The translations under genes were made by a program, and so were the position numbers. Positions 7,409 to 12,767 of a stretch of 12,767 bases of DNA are shown one piece after another. Below the pieces are notes generated by a model. It saw only the letters and a program-made list of their open reading frames with translations. It ran no database searches and was not told the origin of the DNA. The stretch comes from an uncultured Bacteroidota bacterium (GTDB lineage Bacteria; Bacteroidota; Bacteroidia; Bacteroidales; P3), in assembly GCA_900546465.1 (NCBI GenBank), contig URCX01000043.1:1-12767 (forward strand), given 5' to 3'. Numbering within the stretch: the first letter of the stretch is position 1; every line of letters starts with the position of its first letter.

Positions 7409-7790
7409 AAGCAAAGGATATAGTCTATAACTCGCAAAAGTACGAATAAAATCTCATACGGCAATAAATATGAAATGAAAAAGCAGTAATGGTAAAGAAT
7501 ATGAAGAGAGGAGTGTTACTATGAGTTGTAGAAATCATAGAAGCCGTAGTAATTACAGAAGTTATAGAAAATCGAAGTCACTAAAAGAGCAAATGTACTT
7601 TCTGACATACGTTCTTTATTCTTTGTACTCTCTTAGTTTTTTCCGAGAAATCCGTTCAATCCGGGTTAGTAATTACTTTTGCCAACTCTATTTTTTCTTC
7701 GGTTTGGTTTGTACTGTCTTTACCCTTCTTCAATGGCTTTTGCGACTTCTTGAACCGGGGTTTATTTCGGTTGGGCAGAAGTTAGTGCTT
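7409..7790. other. 382-base gap between ctpA end and uvrD start
   Basis: The uvrD-proximal part (7435-7465) holds the promoter listed separately. The rest has no gene I can support. On the plus strand an open frame at 7521-7850 (109 codons) starts 7 bases after AGGAG (7509-7513). It codes for a short Ser/Arg-rich start and then hydrophobic residues, and it runs 60 bases into the ctpA end in antisense. A 7-codon frame (7501-7524, MKRGVLL) overlaps its start by ATGA. On the minus strand, in frame with ctpA and beyond its stop, a Lys-rich stretch of about 40 codons stays open. Neither has a recognisable family. No clear terminator for ctpA is seen: the best hairpin, AACCG/CGGTT around 7755-7773, has only five pairs and no T-run. 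Confidence 0.6.
7435..7465 (-). promoter_or_regulatory. Bacteroidetes-type promoter for the uvrD operon
   Basis: Read leftward, ATTG (7465-7462) is followed by 19 bases and then TACTTTTG (7442-7435). This fits the Bacteroidetes primary-sigma consensus TTTG-N19-TAnnTTTG in spacing, with a full match to the -7 box and three of four bases in the -33 box. Transcription would start near 7428, giving a leader of about 20 bases before the ATG at 7408. This supports the ATG over the TTG at 7414. Confidence 0.7.
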
Positions 7791-9374
7791 TTACATCTTT
7801 TTGAAGTACTGCAATGCTTCTATGATGTCTTCATCTGTTTTGAGGAATGAGGGGTAGAAGTATTGGTCTCCGTAAAGATTTTGTGCTATGTAGGCTTTCA
7901 TGAGTTGCTTTACTTCTTTTGTTTCGGCTGTTGTCAGCCTGCCTTGCGTAGCATTTTGTTCTCTTGCGAAGTTCAGCATGCTTTGATAGAAGTCCTCACT
8001 TACCGTATAACGGTTCAAGAAGTCGTCTCCGTCTTTATAGGTACCGAAGTTGTTGCGATTGCGATCCACATAGTCGAAGCAGTATTTGTAAATCAAGCCT
8101 TTTTTTAGCAGGGTGGTATAGTACTCGCTCCTTTTGTAGTTGTAGTATGGCAATTCCACATCCGGTTCTATTCCTCCGCCTCCATAGACGATTCTTCCTT
8201 TCTTTGTCTTGTATTTCAACGAGTCTGCATGCGATATTGTATCGCTGTGTTTTTCCATGTTGGCGTAGCGTTCTATGAAGTCGGCAAAATATTTTTCGGG
8301 GTCGCCCGATATGTAAGGTCTTTGTATGCAACGGCCGCTCGGGGTATAGTAACGTGATACGGTAAGCCTGATTGCCGAGCCGTCAGGCAGTTCTTTCTGT
8401 TCTTGAACCAAGCCTTTGCCGAAAGTCCTTCTGCCGATTATTATTGCCCTGTCGTTGTCTTGCAATGCTCCGGAGACTATTTCGGAAGCCGAAGCGGAGA
8501 TTTCATCTATCAGAACTATGAGTTTGCCTTTTTCAAAGATTCCTTCGGAAGTTGCAAAGTAGTCGTTTCTGCCTCTATATCTGCCGTTGGTGAAAACTAT
8601 AAGGTCGTCTTCGGGCAGAAATTCGTCTGCAATTTTTATTGCTTGGTCAAGGTAGCCGCCTCCGTTGGCTCTCAAATCGAATATAAGTTGCTTTGCTCCC
8701 TTGTCTTGCAGTTTCAGAAGGGCGGAATGTACCTCTGAATAGGAGTTGGCAGTGAATTGAGAGAGTTTTATGTAGCCTGTAAGTTTGTCAAGCATGCCGT
8801 AATAATCTACGCTGTGGATAGGAATCGGAGCTCTGGTGATATTGTAGTTTATGGTTTTGTTTACTCCTGAACGATGTACGGAAAGGGAAACTTTGGTGCC
8901 TTTTTTGCCGCGAAGAAGTTTGAATGCTTTATCGTTGCTTATGTCTTTTCCTGTTACGTTTTTGCCATCGACCTTAACGATACGGTCGCCTGCCATTATG
9001 CCTGCTCTTTGTGAAGGTCCCGGATTGATGGTTTGCAAAACCACTATGGTATCTTCGATTATTCTGAATTGTATTCCCACTCCGTCGAAGTTGCCTTGCA
9101 AGACTTCGTTCTCCTTTTTGATTTCTTCAGCCGTCATATAAACGGAATGAGGGTCCAAATCGGCGAGAAAACTCCTTATTGCTTCGTCTTGCAAGGAGTC
9201 CATATTGACTTTATCGACGTATTGGCTGTCGATGAGTGAAAGAATGTAGTCTATCTTGCCTCCTTTGGTAGGAAAATTACGGTCTTTACTTGCGGGTATA
9301 AGGTAAAAACCAAGAACGACCCCTATGACTGCCGCAATAGCTGCAACGACAGGGGTCTTGTATCTCTTATTCAT
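7791..9374 (-). CDS. S41 family carboxyl-terminal processing protease (CtpA type)
   Basis: The 527-residue protease cuts substrates from their C-terminal side in the cell envelope. Residues 8-26 form an uncleaved-looking hydrophobic anchor, so the body should lie in the periplasm. A short helical region (40-90) precedes a PDZ domain (about 95-170, GVGIQFRI and AGIMAGDRIVKVDG). The S41 core follows, with FDLRANGGGYLDQA (232-245), the nucleophile loop EISASASEIVSGALQD (291-306) and RRTFGKGLVQ (315-324). Ser295 and Lys320 are 25 residues apart, the usual spacing of the Ser-Lys dyad in Prc/CtpA enzymes. After the core comes a conserved GGGGIEPDV segment (398-406) and a helical tail of about 110 residues. 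The gene starts 13 bases after the lysS stop and is probably co-transcribed. The protein substrate is not indicated. Confidence 0.92.
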   Translation of the reverse strand: MNKRYKTPVVAAIAAVIGVVLGFYLIPASKDRNFPTKGGKIDYILSLIDSQYVDKVNMDSLQDEAIRSFLADLDPHSVYMTAEEIKKENEVLQGNFDGVGIQFRIIEDTIVVLQTINPGPSQRAGIMAGDRIVKVDGKNVTGKDISNDKAFKLLRGKKGTKVSLSVHRSGVNKTINYNITRAPIPIHSVDYYGMLDKLTGYIKLSQFTANSYSEVHSALLKLQDKGAKQLIFDLRANGGGYLDQAIKIADEFLPEDDLIVFTNGRYRGRNDYFATSEGIFEKGKLIVLIDEISASASEIVSGALQDNDRAIIIGRRTFGKGLVQEQKELPDGSAIRLTVSRYYTPSGRCIQRPYISGDPEKYFADFIERYANMEKHSDTISHADSLKYKTKKGRIVYGGGGIEPDVELPYYNYKRSEYYTTLLKKGLIYKYCFDYVDRNRNNFGTYKDGDDFLNRYTVSEDFYQSMLNFAREQNATQGRLTTAETKEVKQLMKAYIAQNLYGDQYFYPSFLKTDEDIIEALQYFKKM

Positions 9375-9387
9375 TTCAATAAATGTT

Positions 9388-11109
9388 TTATTTGCTTATC
9401 CACTTCTGCACTTCTTCAAGTTTGAGTGCAGGAATGTCGAGTTTGTTTTTCTTTCTCAAACCGTTCAAATCGTTGAACAATTTGTTAGGATTGGCGTTTT
9501 GAAGGTCTTCGATTTTGCTTATGCCGCTTTGCCTCAAAGGTGCAATCCATTCTTGCGGCACTCCGCATTCCATGAATTGGGCATCTGTTGCGACAACAGG
9601 TTTTTTCTCCGGTTTCATTTGAGGGAAAAGAAGTACGTCCTGTATGGACGCATTGCCTGTCATCAGCATGCAAAGACGGTCGATGCCTATTCCCATTCCG
9701 GAGGTGGGCGGCATACCGTATTCCAAAGCTCTTACGAAGTCGTAATCTATGTACATGGCTTCGTCATCGCCTCTTTCCTGTAATTTCAATTGGTCTTGAA
9801 ATCTCTCCAACTGGTCGATAGGGTCGTTCAATTCGGAATAAGCGTTTGCCAATTCCTTACCGTTGACGAATAATTCAAACCTTTCGGTCAAGCCTTCGAC
9901 CTTTCTGTGCTTTTTCGTCAAAGGAGACATCTCCTTAGGGTAGTCGTATATAAATGTAGGCTGAATGTAATGTTCCTCACATTTGGCTCCGAATATTTCA
10001 TCTATCAATTTACCTTTACCCATGGTGTCATCGACCTCTATGCCGAGGCTTTTGCAGGCAGCGAACAACTGTTTCTCGTCCATTTCATAAATATCGCAGC
10101 CGGTATATTGAAGAATGGAATCCCTCATGCTTACTCTTGCGAAAGGACGTTTGAAATCCACTTCCTTGTCTCCTATGTTCACTTTCGTGCCGTTGTGAAG
10201 AGCAAGGGCAACACGTTCTATCATCTCTTCGGTGAAGTCCATCATCCAATTATAATCCTTGTACGCCACATAGATTTCCATACATGTGAACTCAGGATTG
10301 TGTGTGCGATCCATGCCTTCGTTTCTGAAATTGCGGGAGAACTCATACACTCCGTCGAATCCGCCCACTATCAGTCTCTTCAAGTAAAGTTCGTTGGCTA
10401 TTCTCAAATAGAGAGGTATGTTAAGAGTGTTGTGGTGCGTTATGAAAGGTCTTGCGGCAGCTCCTCCCGGGATTGGTTGCAATACGGGGGTTTCTACTTC
10501 AAGGTATCCGTGTTCGTTGAAGAAGTTTCTCATCGTATTGATGATTTTCGTCCTCTTCACAAAGGTGTCTTTGACCGAAGGATTGACAATCAGATCCAAA
10601 TAACGTTGACGGTATCTTTGTTCCGTGTCGGTGAATGCGTCATACACTTTGCCGTCCTTCTCTTTCACCACCGGCAAAGGTTTTACGGATTTGCATAAAA
10701 CGGTCAATTCTTTGACATGAATCGAAATTTCGCCCATTTGAGTTGTGAAAACGTATCCTTTCACGCCTATTATGTCGCCTATGTCAAGCAGTTTTTTGAA
10801 AACGGTATTGTACATCGTTTTGTCTTCTCCATGACATATTTCGTCTCTTTTGATGTAAAGTTGGATTTTACCGTAGCTGTCTTGAAGTTCGGCGAAGGAA
10901 GCTGCTCCCATTATACGACGGGACATTATCCTTCCGGCTATTGAAACCTCTTGATACAGGTTCGTATTGCTTGGATAATTACTTAGGATTTCGCTTGTGT
11001 TTACATTAACGGGATACAAAGGTGCGGGATACGGGTCTATGCCGAGTTGTCTTAATTGTTCCGCAGCCTGTCTTCTAAGTATTTCTTGTTCGCTCAATTC
11101 GTTACTCAT
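9388..11109 (-). CDS. lysS: Class II lysyl-tRNA synthetase with C-terminal extension
   Basis: LysS charges tRNA-Lys with lysine in the cytoplasm. The N-terminal OB-fold that reads the anticodon is at about 55-140. The class II catalytic core follows, with motif 1 near 195-213 (FFNEHGYLEVETPVLQPIPG), motif 2 FRNEGMDRTHNPEFTCMEIY (261-280) and motif 3 GMGIGIDRLCMLM (471-483). PTSGMGIGIDRL is typical of the lysine enzyme. Bacterial LysS usually ends soon after motif 3. Here about 75 further residues follow (499-573), including GVPQEWIAPLRQSGISKIED (516-535) and a Lys-rich helix, resembling a small helical nucleic-acid-binding domain. I recall such extensions in Bacteroidetes LysS. It leads a two-gene operon with ctpA and is divergent from the 11300 gene. 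The identification is firm. The role of the tail is inferred. Confidence 0.95.
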   Translation of the reverse strand: MSNELSEQEILRRQAAEQLRQLGIDPYPAPLYPVNVNTSEILSNYPSNTNLYQEVSIAGRIMSRRIMGAASFAELQDSYGKIQLYIKRDEICHGEDKTMYNTVFKKLLDIGDIIGVKGYVFTTQMGEISIHVKELTVLCKSVKPLPVVKEKDGKVYDAFTDTEQRYRQRYLDLIVNPSVKDTFVKRTKIINTMRNFFNEHGYLEVETPVLQPIPGGAAARPFITHHNTLNIPLYLRIANELYLKRLIVGGFDGVYEFSRNFRNEGMDRTHNPEFTCMEIYVAYKDYNWMMDFTEEMIERVALALHNGTKVNIGDKEVDFKRPFARVSMRDSILQYTGCDIYEMDEKQLFAACKSLGIEVDDTMGKGKLIDEIFGAKCEEHYIQPTFIYDYPKEMSPLTKKHRKVEGLTERFELFVNGKELANAYSELNDPIDQLERFQDQLKLQERGDDEAMYIDYDFVRALEYGMPPTSGMGIGIDRLCMLMTGNASIQDVLLFPQMKPEKKPVVATDAQFMECGVPQEWIAPLRQSGISKIEDLQNANPNKLFNDLNGLRKKNKLDIPALKLEEVQKWISK

Positions 11110-11134
11110 GTCGTAATCTTGTTGTTTCAGACTG

Positions 11135-11161
11135 CAAATTTACGGATTTATTCCCAAACAA
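11135..11161 (-). promoter_or_regulatory. Possible promoter for lysS-ctpA
   Basis: Read leftward, TAAATTTG (11142-11135) matches the Bacteroidetes -7 box TAnnTTTG and lies 26 bases before the lysS ATG. The upstream element is weaker: TTG at 11161-11159 is 16 bases away, shorter than the usual 19 or so, and a TTTG at 11158-11155 is closer still. I rely mainly on the -7 box and its position. Confidence 0.45.
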
Positions 11162-11299
11162 TGCTTTAGTATTCGGGCTTTTCGGAAGAAAGTAAGAGGA
11201 AAACGAATATTTTTTACGAGGCAATGGTTCGCTTTTCAGGAAAAGTAGTAATTTTACAAACTCGTTTCAGAGTTTACAAAGATATATTTTTTGACTGAT

Positions 11300-12196
11300 A
11301 TGAATGGTTTTCAAAAGAAGTTGTCGGCCTTGGTAGCGGAGTTTGAAAGAGCCGGCAGAAGAGTATGCGAGAGCGAGAGGGTATCCCGCCTTGATATTGA
11401 TGTACTTAGCGAAAAGATGAGGCAGATGTATGATTTTCTTTTGTCCTCCGACCTGAACGGAATAGAAGAAATGAAGCATGTATTGCCTGTGCCGGAAGAG
11501 TTATTCGCCGAAAGGGTGGAGGTAAAACTTGAAGAGCCTGCAATCGAAACGCCGATTGACAAAAATAAAACGGCGTTTGAAAAAATTGAAACGCCGAAAG
11601 AAAAAATTGAAACGGCGATTCGTAAAGAGCCTGAGCAAGTGATTGAAAATAAGGAGGAAGATACAGCAGAGGAAAAGGAGGTGATAGAACTTGTAAAGGA
11701 GGAACCGAAGCAGGAGGAAATCGTTTCTCTTGAGCCTGAGAAGGAAAAAACGGAGGAAAGTGCAGCGGAAGAAGAGATTGAAGAGGAAAAGCAGCAGGAG
11801 AAAGAGCAGGAGAGCAAGGACAGCCGTTCATCCGTTTTGAGTTATCTGCACCATAATATAATGCGTGAGGGTGAGGAGAAGCCCAAACCGCAGGTGGGTT
11901 CAACCTTGGACTTATTTGCCGAGAAAGCTCCCTCCATTGCAGAACGCTTCGAGAGTCGCACAAGAAGCGATTTGAGAACTGCAATAGGGGTTAGCGAGAA
12001 ATTTATGTTCATCAACGATTTGTTTTCCGGCAATTTGAAAGAATATACCGATTTTATCAATAAGTTGAATGAGGTAACGACTTGGGACATGTCCAAATTG
12101 ATAATAGAAGAAACCAAACAGAAGAAAAAATGGGCTGCCTCTTCCTTGGCATATACCACTTTGCAGGATTTGATACACAAACGTTTTGAAAAATAA
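11300..12196 (+). CDS. Acidic, largely disordered protein with conserved C-terminal helical domain
   Basis: I do not recognise a named family with known function. The N-terminus (about 1-60) is helical and amphipathic. Residues 65-195 are very rich in Glu and Lys, low in complexity and probably disordered or a single long charged helix. Within them, residues 80-107 are a heptad repeat encoded by a 21-bp DNA repeat. The C-terminal 95 residues (about 204-298) look folded and conserved: LDLFAEKAPSI, SDLRTAIGVSEKFMFINDLF and a Trp-containing helix. This pattern resembles a domain I recall in hypothetical Bacteroidetes proteins. No signal peptide or membrane helix is seen. The frame is open to a TTG at 11291, but the ATG at 11300 is the more likely start. 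The stop is 3 bases before the gmk start, so the two are probably co-expressed. Confidence 0.75.
   Translation: MNGFQKKLSALVAEFERAGRRVCESERVSRLDIDVLSEKMRQMYDFLLSSDLNGIEEMKHVLPVPEELFAERVEVKLEEPAIETPIDKNKTAFEKIETPKEKIETAIRKEPEQVIENKEEDTAEEKEVIELVKEEPKQEEIVSLEPEKEKTEESAAEEEIEEEKQQEKEQESKDSRSSVLSYLHHNIMREGEEKPKPQVGSTLDLFAEKAPSIAERFESRTRSDLRTAIGVSEKFMFINDLFSGNLKEYTDFINKLNEVTTWDMSKLIIEETKQKKKWAASSLAYTTLQDLIHKRFEK
11537..11620. repeat. Four in-frame tandem 21-bp units, same family as 1858-1983
   Basis: Four abutting 21-base units begin at 11537, 11558, 11579 and 11600. Their cores are AAACGCCGATT, AAACGGCGTTT, AAACGCCGAAA and AAACGGCGATT. The last two units agree at 18 of 21 positions. Being seven codons long, they encode a heptad series: PAIETPI, DKNKTAF, EKIETPK, EKIETAI. 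The central base of each core alternates C, G, C, G, giving alternating Pro and Ala after Thr. Compared with the intergenic array, CAATCGAAA (11541 and 1862) and ATAAAACG (11565 and 1886) lie at the same 24-base offset, which argues for common origin rather than chance. Confidence 0.75.
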
Positions 12197-12199
12197 GAG

Positions 12200-12767
12200 A
12201 TGAGCAGGGTTTTCATTTTTTCAGCCCCTTCGGGCAGTGGCAAAACCACCATATTGAGGAAAATTTTCGAGAAAATGCCCGATACTTTCGGCTTCTCAGT
12301 CTCGGCAACCAATCGTCCTGCACGTGAGGGCGAGAAAGACGGAAAGGATTACTACTTTCTCTCAACCGAAGATATGAGACAGAGAATAGAAAAGGGCGAT
12401 TTCCTTGAATGGGAGCAGGTTTATGAGGGACGTTATTACGGCACGCTGAAATCCGAACCCGACAGAATAGCCTCGGAGGGTAAGATAGCCGTTTTTGATG
12501 TTGATGTGAAAGGCGGAATAAATATAAAGAAGATGTTGAAAGACGATGCCTTTGCCATTTTCATCATGCCGCCGAGTGTGGAGGAACTTCGCAAACGCCT
12601 GCAAGGCAGAAATACCGAGACGGAAGAGGATTTGCAAAAAAGACTTTCAAGAGCCGAAATGGAAATAAAACTTTCGACCGAGTTCGATAAGGTGGTTCTG
12701 AACGATGATTTGGATACTGCCGTTTCACAAGTGGAGGAAGCAATAAGGCAGCAAATGAAAAAATGGA
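12200..12767 (+). CDS. gmk: Guanylate kinase (3' end cut by window)
   Basis: Guanylate kinase phosphorylates GMP to GDP with ATP and is essential for GTP supply. The 189 codons present already span nearly the family's whole length of about 185-205 residues, and no stop is reached by the window edge. Motifs are P-loop SAPSGSGKTT (8-17), GMP-binding SVSATNRPAREGEKDGKDYY (35-54), EGRYYGT (76-82), FDVDVKGG (101-108), and the lid with RNTETEEDLQKRLSRAEMEI (136-155) followed by VVLNDD (165-170). In the GMP loop the usual Thr-Thr-Arg reads Thr-Asn-Arg, a mild variation. The start is the ATG at 12200, three bases after the stop of the acidic-protein gene, and it puts MSRVFIFSAPSGSGKTT at the expected N-terminus. 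The identification is firm. Confidence 0.95.
   Translation, partial: MSRVFIFSAPSGSGKTTILRKIFEKMPDTFGFSVSATNRPAREGEKDGKDYYFLSTEDMRQRIEKGDFLEWEQVYEGRYYGTLKSEPDRIASEGKIAVFDVDVKGGINIKKMLKDDAFAIFIMPPSVEELRKRLQGRNTETEEDLQKRLSRAEMEIKLSTEFDKVVLNDDLDTAVSQVEEAIRQQMKKW

Noticed and set aside
7409..7414. TTG start for the helicase at 7414
   Set aside because: It adds only two residues. The ATG at 7408 gives the family's usual N-terminus.
7674..7681. TACTTTTG box on the plus strand as a promoter
   Set aside because: There is no TTTG-like box about 19 bases upstream and no supported plus-strand gene downstream.
9907..10698. Long open frame of 263 codons on the plus strand
   Set aside because: It lies wholly antisense to the well-supported lysS catalytic core and has no recognisable motif. 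It is a shadow of the coding strand.
11311..11817. Ser-rich open frame of 168 codons on the minus strand
   Set aside because: It is the complement of the Glu/Lys-rich coding region. The Ser/Phe bias follows directly from GAA/GAG and AAA codons read backward.

Overview
The window looks like a chromosomal housekeeping segment from a member of the Bacteroidetes, most likely the order Bacteroidales. Four things support this: a DUF4290 gene directly upstream of murA, a lysyl-tRNA synthetase with a C-terminal extension, starts with almost no Shine-Dalgarno signal, and promoter-like boxes of the Bacteroidetes TAnnTTTG type. The species cannot be named from the sequence. No tRNA, rRNA, transposase, integrase, phage gene or CRISPR array was seen.

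Layout: positions 1-1840 hold a rightward operon of three genes. It starts with the 3' part of a membrane glycosyltransferase (cut by the window edge), followed by an ECF-type sigma factor and a GNAT acetyltransferase. It meets a leftward operon head-on across a 161-base gap. That gap is filled by six tandem copies of a 21-bp unit with a palindromic core, and these copies also supply the terminator hairpins for both directions. The leftward operon (7408 down to 2002) is uvrD/pcrA helicase, DUF4290 protein, murA and an arginase-fold protein, tightly packed and read from a good TAnnTTTG promoter at 7435-7465. A 382-base gap with no convincing gene follows. A second leftward pair, lysS then ctpA (S41 protease), runs from 11109 to 7791. 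Divergent from lysS, a rightward pair begins at 11300: an acidic, largely disordered protein followed three bases later by guanylate kinase (gmk), which is cut by the right edge.

The genes cover DNA repair (UvrD), peptidoglycan precursor synthesis (MurA), envelope proteolysis (CtpA), translation (LysS), nucleotide metabolism (Gmk), surface glycan synthesis (the glycosyltransferase) and transcription control (the sigma factor).

The most unusual signal is the 21-bp repeat. The same unit, with core AAACGSCGTTT, is tandemly repeated in the intergenic terminator region (1858-1983). It recurs about 9.6 kb away inside the coding sequence of the acidic protein (11537-11620), where 21 bp equals seven codons and makes a heptad repeat. 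Two further points deserve a look: the arginase-fold protein has lost most of the usual metal ligands, and MurA carries Asp in place of the active-site Cys that fosfomycin attacks.
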